A stretch of DNA of 64,000 bases from Nigrospora sphaerica (Eukaryota; Ascomycota; Sordariomycetes; Amphisphaeriales; Apiosporaceae): positions 2,852,001-2,916,000 of the forward strand of contig JAGVVL010000009.1 of NCBI GenBank assembly GCA_018287875.1. The letters are read 5' to 3'. Position numbers and translations under genes: made by a program. Shown one piece after another: positions 35,262 through 47,800 of this stretch. Below the pieces are notes generated by a model. It did no database searches. It had not been told where the DNA came from and saw only the letters and a list, made by a program, of their open reading frames with translations. Position 1 is the first letter of the stretch. Each line of letters starts with the position of its first letter.

Positions 35262-36434
35262 TCAAGCTCTCGTCAGGACCCACATAAACAGGAACTGGAC
35301 GAGGAAGGAATAGAAGAACAAGAACTGTGTCCTCTGTGCTTTCCTGTATCGCGAGTCGGTGTGCATAGTCGCCCTCGGGTCGTTGGAGCTCTCCGGGAGT
35401 AAGACGTACTTCAGAGATCGCATCTGGCCAACGTGGTGAGCCACGGAACCAGTCGGCGGGGGGTGGTACTTACAAGAAAGAACGAGTTGGCGAACCACGT
35501 GTAGAAAAAAACGGACCAGCCGATGGCTCCCCCGGTTCCCTTGCCGCCGTTGACTAGCTCGGCCACCACCACCGTAGCAATGACGGCGACGAATTTGTAG
35601 CCCGAATACGCCACGAGGTCGAAAAGCTGGGATTCGTTGGATATGCTAAGAAAGTAGCACGAGATTTTCAGCAGCATAATGTCCATGAGGACCACGACGC
35701 CGGCCGTCGACGCCGTGTAGCCAAGAAGCTCGGGTTGGAACTGGCCGCGGAGCCCGGCAAGCAAAGTCGAGAGGAGGACGTAGGTAACCAGGGCCATCAC
35801 TGCATACCCGTACGTTAGCGCATCGCGATGGGCAGGCGGCGGCGGAGAAGAAGCGCGGAGCTGAAAATGGGGGGCTTACCGGGGATGTACATGTCCGGGC
35901 TGTTGATGTCGTCCCTGGGCGGAAGGTATCCCTCTTGGCCGTTGGGGCCCATGGCTTGCTTCCGCGACCAAGGCTTGTGACGGAAGGGGAATAAGACCAG
36001 AAACAGCTTGTTCACCACATACGAGTTGGAGACGTTGAAGTAATGCTTGAGGGCAGAGAAGTTGACCCATCGATTCACCTGGACCACCAAAGTCAGTTGG
36101 GTTTTGGTCTGCGACCAGGTCCACTGCTGCGCCGACCTACATTGCTCTCAAGGTACTCCTGGCCGTGCTTGAAGGCGTTCTGGCCCATCTGGGCAGCGAT
36201 CTGGGTCGTGGGGTCGTTCATGAAGTTTCCGTACTGGCCGAATACGTTGCCCGGCTGCTGTTGGGCACCGCCGGGGTGGCCCGGCTGGCCCTGCTGGTAG
36301 GGGTTGCCATAGGCCTGAGACTGCGGTTGCGAACCGGGAGGAGGCGGCGGCGATCGAAGCTGGGGCACAGTCGAGACGTGCTGCGGTACAGGGTGGTGAA
36401 GGGGCGGCGAGTTGGCGTAGCTCGGACGCTGCAT
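35262..36434 (-). CDS. YIF1: Yif1/Hrf1 ER-Golgi transport membrane protein
   Basis: Partner of Yip1 in COPII vesicle biogenesis and fusion between ER and Golgi. Exons 36434-36141, 36078-35880, 35799-35474 and 35423-35262 give 326 residues. The N-terminus is Pro/Gln-rich (MQRPSYANSPPLHHPVPQHV), then GNFMNDPTTQIAAQMGQ and NRWVNFSALKHYFNVSNSYV, both typical of Yif1. These are followed by about five membrane segments ending in FLFFYSFLVQFLFMWVLTRA. The frame extends 57 codons further upstream to an ATG at 36605, but the family-like protein starts at 36434. It shares a divergent promoter with the SRP receptor gene. Confidence 0.92.
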
Positions 36435-37410
36435 AGTGGGCGATTGTTGCTCTCGGCGTTGCTCGGCGCGGCGCGCGGGATATAGGCGAGGGGCCAAGCG
36501 ACGATGCGAGCGCAGACCTCGAAAATCAATGGGGGAAGGAGCAGGGGCAGTGAAAGGTGCGTTGATGTCTCGGGTGTCGTCGCGGGAGAGAGAAGAGGTG
36601 CGCACTCGGGAGCCTTGGTAGTTGGATGAAAGGACGGACCGTGAATCGACGCAACCTATGCGCTTGGGGTAGCTAAGCTATCTACCCACTTTATGCATAA
36701 AAGTTAAGGTACGGACATTAAGCAGGTATTATGCATTTCCAGTCCTTAGGGTGCCTACACACGTTGGTAGGTTCCCGGTGCATCCCCGCCGTATGACTTG
36801 CCCACGGCTACACTAGGTGCCTTTGCACAACATGCATCCATACACCATGTTCAAACGCTCTGCCACCTCGGCATTGCGCAGGTCAATTGGGATGTTTGGT
36901 AGAAATCCTCGTTGTGAGATATGATTGCATGTATGTACTTATGTTGGACGCAATAGGATGCAGTGGCAGCAGCCATGAAGGTGTAAGGGGACTGGTACCC
37001 CCGATCCAGCCCAACTGCCAACGTGGCTCGACGTAAGCTTAAAAAACTGTGGCTTCCGTGTCCGGAGCGCCAGCCGGGGTTTCCGCTATTCCGCCCGTAC
37101 GGTACACGTCAGGCAGTGGCGGCGGCGGCGACACCGTCCAAAGCGCTGGAATTGGACGAAGCAGGTCGGGTACATTCATCTATACCTCTCATACACCTTT
37201 AGACGAATCAAGGCTTATTACTCTGCGCTTAATCCCCGGCAGGCATCGCGACTGGAGAGACATACTTTCACGTCCGCATACCCCGGAATCCTTTCCTTTC
37301 TCCCCTCCCCCATCCTCTCCCGCTTGTGGTGCATACGTTCGCTCGGAAGCATCGATCTACAGGCCTGCAGCCAGCCAGCCTCTTGGGAACGGCCATTCTT
37401 TGCATACGCC
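36435..37410. promoter_or_regulatory. Divergent promoter region, YIF1 / SRP receptor alpha
   Basis: About 980 bp between the start codons of two early-secretory-pathway genes. No coding signal. Possible shared control is inference only. Confidence 0.55.
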
Positions 37411-39529
37411 ATGTTGGACACGTTCGAGGTCCTCACCACCTCGGGGGTGGTGCTCTGGTCGCGGTCCTATGCGCCCGTCAGCCCTGCCATCATCAACAGC
37501 TTTATTACCGATGTCTTCATCGAGGAGAAAGGCGCCGTCGCCGGCGCCAAGGACAACCGCGCTGCCGCCTCCAATCCGTCCTACAAGGCCGATCAGCATA
37601 CCCTCAAATGGACGTTCGTCAAGGAACTCGGCATCATTTTTGTGGTATGTGTGCGCTCTGCTTCTTTTGGTGCCGAAGCCCTACAAGTCTAACACGCGAC
37701 GCACCCGGCCAGGCAGTCTACCGTTCACTCCTGCATCTGTCGTGGGTGGATAAGCTGGTCGACAACATGAAGACCATCTTCGTCGACCTCTACGGCGACC
37801 AGCTGAAGAAGCCCAACACGACCCTGGTACACTGCCACAAGTTCGACGGTTACTTCGATCAGCAACTCAGTGAGCTCGAGTCGGCCGCCGCCAGCAAGAC
37901 GGCCCAAATACCCCTTGCCGCTTTCGCCACCGACGACGACGACGCGAGTATTTCGGGCAACCTGGGCGACGAGCCCCCGCTGCCCCCGAGCATGAAGCAA
38001 CGAACGAGGCCGCAAGACGGTATCCTGCCTGCCCCCACGGCCGAGTCGACGCCTGCCGTCACCCCCACGGGGTCGCGCCCTTCTACTCCCGGCGGCAACC
38101 ACCTGGTAGTCGGCAAGGGTGGCCCCGGAGGCAAGATGTCGCGGCGGGCGCGGAAGATGCAGAATAACTCGGCCCCGGTCTCGTCGGGCGACGAGGGCTC
38201 TGCGCGGAAGAAGAAGACGCCCAAGAAGGGAAGGAAGTGGGATGCTGATGGCTATGCCGATGAGGAAGATGATGTGCAGCTAGACTACTCGTCCGCCCCC
38301 AACGGCCTCACGAGCGACAGCGAGGCCGAGGCGGCGGGGCGGTCGTTGGCCGTCGAAGGTGTAGACGCGGCAACTTGGGGTACCAAAACTTCCAAGGGTC
38401 AGTTTGTGCTGAAGGACCTGGGCGACGAAGTACACGACATCCTTGCCTCGGCCCAATCCAAGTCGTCGGCCGGCACGACGGCCGGCGGCGGTCTAGTGGG
38501 GTCGGGCCTCAGCACCATTAACAATTTGTTCCGCAACGTGGTGGGCGGCAAGACGCTCACGCAGGAGGACCTGGCCAAGCCTATGGACGGCATGAAGGAG
38601 CACCTGATCAAGAAGAACGTGGCGCCCGAGGCGGCGGTGCGGCTCCGCGATGGCGTCGCCAAGGAGCTGATAGGGGTCAGGACAGGCAGCTTCGAGTCGA
38701 TCGACGCGCGCATCAAGAAAGCCATGGAGGTGTCGCTGACCAAGATGCTTACGCCGACGTCGTCGCTGGATCTCCTGCGCGAGATCGACGCCGTTACCCG
38801 GCCGTCAGGCTTCTCGGGTCAGAAGCCGCGCCCGTACGTCATCTCGATCGTGGGGGTCAACGGTGTCGGCAAGTCGACCAACCTGTCCAAGATCTGTTAC
38901 TTTCTGCTGCAGAACAAGTACAAGGTGCTGGTGGTGGCCGGGGACACGTTCCGATCGGGGGCTGTGGAGCAGCTCAAGGTGCACGTGCGGAACCTTAAGG
39001 AGCTCACGGAGCGCGAAGGCGGGCTGGTGGACATCTTCGAGAAGGGCTACGGAGGGGATGCGGCTACGGTGGCGCGGGACGCGGTGCGGGCGGCGGGCGC
39101 CGAGGGCTACGACGTGGTGCTTATCGACACGGCCGGCCGTCGACACAACGACCAGCGCCTGATGTCGAACCTGGAAAAGTTCGCCAAGCTGGCGCAGCCG
39201 GACAAGATCCTGATGGTGGGCGAGGTAAGAGGCGCTTCCTTCCCCGCGGGCCCAGCCGGCACGACGACTAACGCGCAGCACAGGCTTTGGTGGGCAACGA
39301 CTCGGTGGCGCAGGCGCGCAACTTCAACTCGTCGTTCGGCCATGGACGAACGCTGGACGGCTTCATCATCTCCAAGTGCGACACGGTTGGGGACATGGTG
39401 GGCACATTGGTGAGCATCGTGCACGCGACGAACGTGCCAGTGCTGTTTGTGGGCGTCGGGCAGCACTACTCGGACATTCGGAACTTCTCCGTGCGGTGGG
39501 CCGTGGAGAAGTTGTTGAATAGTTCGTGA
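37411..39529 (+). CDS. SRP101: Signal recognition particle receptor subunit alpha (SRP54-type GTPase)
   Basis: Docking protein of the ER membrane that receives SRP-ribosome complexes. Exons 37411-37644, 37713-39224 and 39284-39529 give 663 residues. The N-terminal longin-like SRX domain opens MLDTFEVLTTSGVVLWSRSY and would bind the beta subunit. A charged, low-complexity linker follows (about residues 150-330). The NG GTPase domain has G1 GVNGVGKST with Lys465, the DTAGRR loop with Asp550 and G4 SKCDTVGD. The last block, FVGVGQHYSDIRNFSVRWAV, is the conserved SR-alpha C-terminus. ATG 37411 starts directly at the family N-terminus. Length and order are as expected. Confidence 0.95.
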
Positions 39530-41154
39530 TGGCCGGGCCATGGCCCTGACACCGAGGCGGCCTGTTTTGCAGTCCATAGTTTCTGCCTCTCCCGAGGACT
39601 AATTGTAATACGGGGGCGCCGGGCGCGGGCAGAGCGTCGCAGCTCCACCCTGCAGCCGAAACCCCACGCCCGCCCTCATTTGCCCGACTTCCATGACAGC
39701 TGGATCAACCTTACCTCTCGTTGACTGGGATGCCGTGGCACCGGAGGGTAAGGCTGGGATAGACCAGAGACGAAAGTACGAATTTGATAATACACATGGG
39801 GTGCCGACCGGCCGGGTACCGAGACGTCGGGCCGCTCAAAGACCGGTCGGCAGGCGGCACAGGTCAAGGTGCCGCTGCAGGGCGCGCGGTAGCAGGGTTG
39901 GGATGGGATCCCATGGGATCCTATGGGATGGGGCCCATCTAACGGGACCCTCGTGGGATGGACGCTACGTATTCTGCGACGCTCGGCACGTAACAGCCGA
40001 GTTGGCCCTGGGCTGCGTGGCCCCCGTCCGCCTGTGGGAAATGGGTGGCCACTGACTGAATTAACTGGTCTTCGAGACTGGGACGTGTCCGTTGGTTGTA
40101 ACTTGCGTGCATGTCCTCCACCTGTTCCTGTTTTCCTGCTTTGCTTGCACCACCTGAGGACCCATTGCTCCTTCCCCCGGACCCATTCTTTCAAGCAGCA
40201 AGCGCACCTCGAGTACTCTGTAGTACCCCCACTGTTACGTCTGTGTATGTACATAAGCACATGTTTATATGTAGGTACCTTCTCTGCCTCCGGGACGCAC
40301 TTGCCTTGCAAGGTATGGGATATACTTCGCCTGAATTGTAACCCAGAGAGGTGTGGAGGTCCTTATAGGATTGGAGGTTATTCGCAACTAGTACGGATTA
40401 CCTGGAGTACTCTAGCTTGTCGCTCCCAATCGGGCGTTCTGGACGGACGATTCCGACCTCGTCCTCCTCCCCCTCGTGGGCCAGACCCCGATTACGGATG
40501 AGCGTGCCGGCGTGGGCTCGCTTCTTTGCCATGGTCCCCCCCCCCAACGCCGTGGGACGTAGCTTCGAGGAAATGTGGGCAGATTGAAGCCGGTGCCTTG
40601 TGTACCGTGAGAGAAGGCGCTGGCGTGTAACAGCTCGAGAGGCGGTGGCACCGCCTCGTACGCGGGCGCGAGCCAAGTCATTGGGGAGGGGTGGCCGTCC
40701 GGGCGTGAACATAAGGGAGAAGCCGTCTCCGGTTCGTCGTCTGCACTCGCGTGCGCCAAGAAAACTGTATCACGTTCGTGAGACGCGCGGCCGGATTCCC
40801 CTGACGATCGGGTCTGCTTCTTTGGTTCCCCGTGGCATCGCCAGCCTTTTTCCTTTCAAGAAGGTGCAAACCAGGGCTCCCGACGTGCCGTCTCGATTCC
40901 CCGTCCCCGTCCGTCCTCCTCCGTCCTCCTCCGTCCTATCGTCGTCCCTTCTTTTCTCCCTGGGCGCATCCTGGTGGGCACAGGCCCCAAGAAGTATCTA
41001 CACAAGTGCCAGCCGGTTCTCAGACCTCTTGCCCAGTTCTACCTATACCTCTCGCTCCCTACCGTCTACCCGGGCCTCTTGCCCTACAGGGCCCAGTCCA
41101 CTCTCCCTTTTTTGATCACTGTTCTTGTTTCCTGCCTCGGCGTCGGCGAAAAGA
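39530..41154. promoter_or_regulatory. Spacer upstream of the SGNH hydrolase gene
   Basis: About 1.6 kb between two plus-strand genes, no supported coding. A 16-bp perfect palindrome GGATCCCATGGGATCC lies at 39906-39921. CT-rich DNA at 40880-41110 is likely the leader of the next gene. Confidence 0.5.
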
Positions 41155-42363
41155 ATGCGCCTCTCCGCGCCGCGGTCGGCTGCGCTGAGCTCGTGGCGAC
41201 AGCTCCCCAGCATGTACAAGCTCATCACCTTTGCCGTCCTGCTGGTCTTCCTGCTGGGTAAGTGAAGCCGCGCCCCTCGGCCCCTGCGACGACGAGTAGC
41301 GCAACGCGCTGCAGGTTCTGGTGCCCGCAGACTGATGATGCACCCCCAATGCAAGCGACGGGCTTCCAGTCGGGCAGCGTCGATGTCCACGGACAATGGA
41401 GCAACCTTGTGCACGGGACCGCCTCGCGCCCGCTGGGCGGCGGCGTGCCCATCCGTCTCATGTACATTGGGGCGTCGGTGACGCTGGGCGAGCATTCCGA
41501 CGGCGAGAGGGGGTACCGAAAGCAGGTCCGCGACTGGATCGCGTCGCTGGGCAACCCCGTGAACTGCGTGGGCGGTGTTCGTTCTCCCTCCTTTTCTTCC
41601 TCTCTCTTATTCTCTGGGCCGGACGGCGAGCCGCTAACAGGCCGGGCCCGCGCCCCGGATGCAGAACCGTTACGGCGAGTTTGCCGACAATGACGTTCAG
41701 GCCTGGGGCGCCCAGCCCATCAAGCCGACGCTGGAGCGCGCCCTCCAGGACGTGCCGGCCCTGCAGCCCAATTTGATCCTCGTCAACGCCGGCTCTTCCG
41801 ACTGCTTCCAGGAGGACCACTGGGGCTCGTCCAACGTCCTCAACCACATGCGCGACCTCGTCCACTTCCTCTTCGAGGCCTCCCCGCGCGCCGCCGTCGT
41901 CCTGAGCACCATCGTCGTGAGCCCGTGGGACAACGTGGACCGCTGCGTCCGCAGTGCCAATGCGCAGATCCGCCAGGTCGCCGTCGACCTGGCGCGGGAG
42001 GGCCACAACATCTTGCTGGCCGAGATGCACAGCGATCAGGGCGTCAACGGGACGCTGCGCCGCGAGGACATCGGGCCCGACAACATGCACCCCACTACCG
42101 ACGGGTACCTGATGATGGGCCACATTTTTGAGCAGGCCATACTCGATGTCGACCGGCGAGACTGGCTGCGGGCCCCCGTCGAAAACGGCGTGCCTCACGA
42201 CGGCAACGCCGAGCGGGCGGCCGAGGGCGTCCCCAACGACGAGGTCCGCGAGGAGATGGGCGTCATCGAGAGCAAGCCCGAGCAACAAAAAGAGGCCGAA
42301 GCAGCCGAAGGTCGTCTCGGTGGACCTGAGGGCAGCCGCCGACGACGTACTGCCCGCCCGTGA
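41155..42363 (+). CDS. SGNH/GDSL hydrolase with N-terminal membrane anchor or signal
   Basis: Predicted lipase/esterase-type SGNH hydrolase (serine esterase), secreted or anchored. My model: exons 41155-41257, 41356-41576 and 41665-42363, 340 residues. Exon 1 encodes a basic stretch then YKLITFAVLLVFLL, a signal or type II anchor. Block I is LMYIGASVTLGE (nucleophile in GAS), then NRYGEFADNDVQAW, LVNAGSSDCF, and the catalytic Asp/His block DNMHPTTDGYLMMG. The C-terminal 50 residues are acidic and low-complexity. Acceptor 41355 (AAG) is inferred from frame and the CTGAT branch point. The exon 2 end is uncertain: the phase allows 41576 (GTTCGT donor) or 41567 (GTGGGC donor). Substrate unknown; the carbohydrate-esterase-3-like block pattern is noted but not proven. 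Confidence 0.8.
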
Positions 42364-43580
42364 CAACCCGTAGCCTGGCTCGTGCCTTCAAGAAGAGAAA
42401 CGAAATAGATTCTGCGCCGTTCCGGTAAGGTCGCTGAAGAAGACATCCATTTGGCGTGGATGGTCGGACAGCATACCTGCTGCCGGCGTGGTGAATTACA
42501 TTAGTACATACCATATACGTATTGATGCCAGTCTCAGCCCCCGTGAGGCAGTCGACTTACTCAACGATGGCCCGACACTAGGCGCCTTATACCGCCCCGC
42601 CCCGTTCTTCCTGTCCGACAGGCGGCGGCACGTGTTCCGTAGTCGACTCCCCATGCGCCATTCGCCAGACCCAAGGGCTCGTGGGCCAATACACCGTCAT
42701 GGCAGAAGGGGGACACGGAAGCAAGGGTTTAGTGCTGCTGCTAATTGCCTTTGCTGCTCGCTACCTAGTACCACTGCGGTCCTAGTAATCGAACTAATGC
42801 ATAGCACTACGGGACGAGAAGCAAATGCCGGCTTCCATTGCAACACCTAACACGACATGAACGACACAATAGATGCGAAGGATATCGAAGGGGTAAGCCC
42901 CTTGGTCAGGGCCCTATGAAGCCGAGCGAACAGACGCTTGTTTGGTGACGGTTTCTTTTCCCCCCGAACGGCCACCACCGTTCTCCGTTTGTCCCGGGAG
43001 GTGCGACCCCTCGGCAATTGGACCCCGTGGACAAGCCTAAGTATACAAAATGGGCAATTCGTGAGAAACCGAGTCGATGACGACTCCAGCCGCACTCAAA
43101 CAACTCCGTATTTTGGGGGGGGGGGGGGTTCCAATGCCCCGTTTTACCTACGCCATCGTGCCGCCCGAGCGAGGCTGCTTCGCGGAGGGGTCGTTCCGTG
43201 CCCACGCTGCCATCAATATAGGACAGGCGGCTACCCGAGAATATGCGCGTCAACCGACCCCCCACCCACTCACCCCCCTTTCGCATTGGCTGCGTTAAGT
43301 CGCGGCCCCTTGGGGAAGAAATCGGAAAGCAATGCCATATAACGCCGTCCCGAAGTCGGGAAGTAACGCTGGCTCAAATCCACTCGCTGAACGCCGAGGA
43401 ATGACACGGATCGGGGGTCAATCCTGCTTTCCCCCCTTCCATGTTGGCCCGTGGTGGCCACCAAGGCCACCATGACCGGATATCAGAGAGCGAGAAAGGA
43501 AAACAGAAGAAAGAAGATGGATTTGAAGAGTCGTGAGAATCGTCGTGGTACTGCACGTTGTGCCCACGGACTGGCCCGCC
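42364..43580. other. Convergent 3' spacer, SGNH hydrolase / UPF0658
   Basis: About 1.2 kb, no coding signal. A run of 14 G lies at 43115-43128. Confidence 0.55.
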
Positions 43581-44810
43581 TTAGTCGATGGTCATGCGGC
43601 TGGGCAGCTGCGTCGTCTTGACGTCGTTCATCGAGTAGCTCGCCTGGTCCTTGTCCACGTCGCGCTGCGGCGGCGCCAGCAGGTGCTGCTTCAGGCCGAG
43701 CCCGAAGTTGTGCATGCACACCATGGCGTTGATGATGGTCAAGACAATAAGGATGATGGTGAGCACGGCAAACGTTGTGAGGGACTTCTTGACGGGCGCG
43801 TAAAACTGCCTGTGCGTTTCGTCGTAGATGCGCGACAGCTTGAAGATGAAGTAGGCGAGCGCGCCCACGTAAAGCACCATGACCGAGATCATGCCCCACT
43901 TCCACTCCTGGCGCGTGAACCAGGCGGCGGCGAGGAGGATGGCGATGGTTACGGGGATGGCCGCCGATGTCAGGCCCTTTTCGGGGTCCGTCTTGCCGCC
44001 CACGACCACCAAGAACTGGATGGTGAAGCCGAGGAAGAAGAAGAAGTCAAACTTCAGCAGAGCGATGTAAATCTGGGCCAGCGTTAGCAGGGGCGTACTC
44101 TCGGCGGCCCACCCAACGGCCCGGTACCTACCTGGTAGTGCAGGAACCGCTTCTTCATGCGGTAATCGGCGCCAATGTGCTTCAAGATGTCCCAGGCGAA
44201 CTCCTGGTACAGCTTCCATGAGATGAAACCCATTAGAAGAGTCGATAGGCCCAGAATGCACGGTATGGCGATGAGCAGTGGCTTGATATCGTTCCATATG
44301 TCGAGGGCGCCGTCTTTGATGGATCCGTATGTGATGAGGTCGCCGATGGCTTCCTTGATCTGGTCGATCTGGATGACGGTGTAGACCAGCAGGGCCAGGT
44401 TCGCAATGCACAGACCGATAACTTGAATCGTGTTCTTCATGCGTAAGGCGTCCCAGAAAAGAACCAGCTCGTAAAGGAAGCCGAAAATGAATAAGGCCAA
44501 GAAGGTCGGGATCGTTTTGAGCGTCGACTGCACCTTGTCGCTCTGGTCGGGCTGGTCCTTTTTCACGCCGCTCTGAAACTTGGCGAAGGTGTACCTGCGA
44601 CGTGCTTGTGTCAGTACTCGGCGACGGGCGCGCAGCGTCGGGCCTCAGCGGGCACGGGGGGAAGGGAGCCACCTACCCCTCAAATGCGATGCAAATGGCG
44701 GCCTGCACACAGGCCGTCAACATGAAGAGTCGCGGCCACTTCTTCTGGAAGATCTCGCCAGTGCCGCGGACGAGGCTGGGGCTGCCGCGGCTGGACCGAG
44801 TAGCAGCCAT
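43581..44810 (-). CDS. UPF0658 Golgi-apparatus-type multispanning membrane protein
   Basis: Uncharacterised conserved fungal membrane protein; relatives are placed in the Golgi. Exons 44810-44677, 44594-44132 and 44072-43581 give 362 residues. About seven or eight hydrophobic segments are visible, such as TFLALFIFGFLYELVLFWDA, LLIAIPCILGLSTLLMGFI, FDFFFFLGFTIQFLVVVGG and LTTFAVLTIILIVLTIINAM. Family blocks are IFQKKWPRLFMLTACVQAAI and WKLYQEFAWDILKHIGADYR. ATG 44810 (MAATRSSRGSPSLVRG) is the first ATG in frame. The frame remains open to about 45200 without an ATG and encodes a YPQYPQ-repeat region, so an upstream coding exon spliced near 45000 is possible. No enzymatic motif seen. Confidence 0.82.
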
Positions 44811-47800
44811 GCTGGCGTCGCGGAAGGAGGACTGAGGCTGTGCCGGGTGCTGAGCCGAGGCCGGGTACTGAGGGTATTGCTGGGGGTATTGAGGGTACTG
44901 CGGGTACTGAGCGTACGTCGACTGTCGCTCCGAGAAACCCGGGTCTCCGTCGAGGAGAGACAGTCGGGGTTCCTGCGGCAAAGCCAGGGCGGGCAACTGT
45001 ACGTGACCCCTCGCAAGAACGGAGGAGTCGGGGTCGGATAAGCGGAGAGGAAAAGACGTCGAGACGCCGGCGACCGGGGGAGGGTGGGCGAGGTTTGCTG
45101 TCGCTTGCCTGGCTACCGAGGTGACGGCTTGGGGGTGGACGACAGGTGTGGGTGTAGGAGGATGGAATGGGACGGGAGGGGACCGGACGGGTTAAGTTGA
45201 TTAATTGCGCTGGCGTGCCCGTGGCCGTTTGACCAGTCGAGGCAACGAGTCGAAATTAGGCAGGCCCGCAACGAGAAATAAAGCGCCGCTTTCCGTTCCG
45301 GGGTTCGGTCAGGCGGATGTTCGGGTAACCGGGAGCCCGTTCAGCGAGGGGGAGAAAGGCGTTCCTCGTCTTCTCCAGTCGAGTCAACGGCAGAGGGATA
45401 GCTGGATATCCTGCCGGTGCGTGGTGTGATGTGGTGCGCCGCGCTGCGATGGCTTGTCGCAGAAGGGACGCGAAATCGGTGGTGCAGTGACTCTGGTAGT
45501 AGGTATGTATCGTTATGTAGGCTGCGACCGGGGGGAAACGAATGCCGCCAGTTGAAGAGGGGGGAGGGACCGGTGGCCACTAATCACTGCGGTCGGCGTT
45601 GCACTCCAATGCCGTCTTATCTTCCTCGCTGTCTGTTCGTCTGTCTGTTTGTTTGTCTGTCTGTCCGTCTTGCGCCAAAGACCAGGAAGGCTGGGACGGG
45701 AGGAATGGATGGGCAGATGAATGGATGGGACAATTGGTCGGCTCAGCCTGGGACAGAGAGAGGATGAGTGATACGGGAAGAGAGCGCGGCTCGGCGACAA
45801 GAACGGTCCTGATCCTGCTGGGGCCGAGCTGAAACAAGTAGACGAGTTTGATCCGTGCCGGGGGGTTGTCCAGGGCGATGCCACCACTTGTTTTTTTGTT
45901 CTGTTTCCCCTCAGCTTAGGCTTGGGGCTTCTTGGGGGTCCCGACGGGGGGGCACAAGGCGTGCTGACTAGCGAAAGGCAGGAGCGAGGCGAGAGAAGGA
46001 GGGAGAAGAGGCAGAGGGAAAGGTAGAGATCGTGGAGAAGATGACAAAGAAAGAGCGGGAAGGAGGGAATGACGTGAGGCAGGTCAATGGACCGAAATAC
46101 AAGTACTTTACGAGAAGATGGGTTTAAGGATTGATGCTTGGTAAAGCGCAGCATTAGCAGCGCGACATCAATAGCCGGGGCGATCTGGGATCGGGGGGGC
46201 GAAGCAGATGGGCGTATGGGCGCTCTGCCTTGTTGGTGGTTTATTAGTGAACTTACGACGCACGACAATGCTGGGGTTGGGACACCAGTGGTCCCCATAA
46301 GACGGCTGCAGGCTGTAGGTGGGCTGTGCCTCGCTGCTGCGGACCACTCACGCATCTCCCGTCGCCCACTGTGCCCCAAAGATGGATGCTGAGGTACGAC
46401 GACGATACAGATATTACCGCTGCAACCGTTCCAGGCCCGAACCCTACCGACCAGCTCCTCCTGTGTCTGCCTGTCCATCTCCCCGGGCACGCCTGGGTCC
46501 TAATGTACGGAGTGGGATTGAGACTACTACCAGAAAGGATGGGACAGGGACCCGACAACCCCATCCCTGCTAGGGGCCCACGAGGTCCCCGACAGCGACA
46601 CGACTGCTGCGTGTGCGTGTGTACAGGTTGGGATGCTGCACACACTCTTGCACCCTCTCACCCTCCCATGGAACTGGGCAGTGCGTGGGCAGGCCGCATC
46701 CAGGCCTTGGCGGGCCACACACCCACAGACGCCCACTCACGCCAAGCAGCAAACTCCAGCCCATCTTGGCAATTCCATGGCCACCGGGCACGCGCAGGCG
46801 GATTGCGATCGGTTGTCTGTCTGCCTTGTTCCCTGGGAAATCGAGCTAATAAGTATAATGGTACCCATCTACCTTATTTTACCTACTTCAAGTACTCATG
46901 TACTTCCTTTTTTACCTAGGGAACACCCAACCATTCATAGGTACCTTAGAGACAGACAACCATCACCCCGAAACGAGCGACCCCTGGTCGCCCCTTGCGA
47001 AGGAAGACTCTCTCGCTCGCGCGCACACGACAACTACTTTGAGAGAGAAACCTACCACTTCTTACCTCATGTACATGTACAGTAGGCTCCCTTCCACGAG
47101 GAGGCATTCAGAACTGGCCACGGCAGCCACGGCGGTCACGGCGAAACCGGAGAAACGTCCACTTTCACATCCTGCGCCGACTTTCTGGCAGCTACCCTGG
47201 GAGAGAAGCAATAGTTCTGGAGCTGACTTGCCCATTACGGACTAACGCGCCGTCGCGGGTAGATGCTCATGTATTTTGTATCTCATCTGACTCGAACCAC
47301 GCGACCAGAAGGGGCACATGGGGATTGTATGCATTGCATAGATAGGGAGGGCTCTTGGGAGTGATTCATGTACGCACGTACAGTAGAGCGGCCTTTTAAT
47401 TGCTTAACATTTATATCCTCATCTGCTACGTGAACTTACCTACATTTCCTGCATACATTTTACCTCCTACCGGCGGCTGTCGCCGACGGACCCGAGACGA
47501 GTACGGCATACATGCCGCCACGCTCTCTGTCCATGGTGTCTGTCTGCCTGTCGCGCCATGTCGCGTCCTGCACCGTCTCGACTACTTTTGCGCGCCAAGC
47601 CCCGGCCAAGCGCACGCCAAGCGCCGTCATGCCCACAGCGCGAACGGCATGAATACTGGGGTTGGCCTTTTTCTTTCCCAGATGTCGTAAGCTTTTCCCC
47701 AGTCTTCACCCTCCCTTCGGCGACAGCCTAGTGCGGACTTGCCAGCTTGGTCGGCCTGGCAGGCCTAGCAGCAACCCGATGGCGGAATGAATACGAGCGC

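Noticed and set aside
45513..46490. 325-codon minus-strand open frame between UPF0658 and PP4R2
   Set aside because: Much of it is a translated TCTG/TTTG microsatellite and CT-rich DNA (Ser/Pro/Leu runs); no family resemblance.
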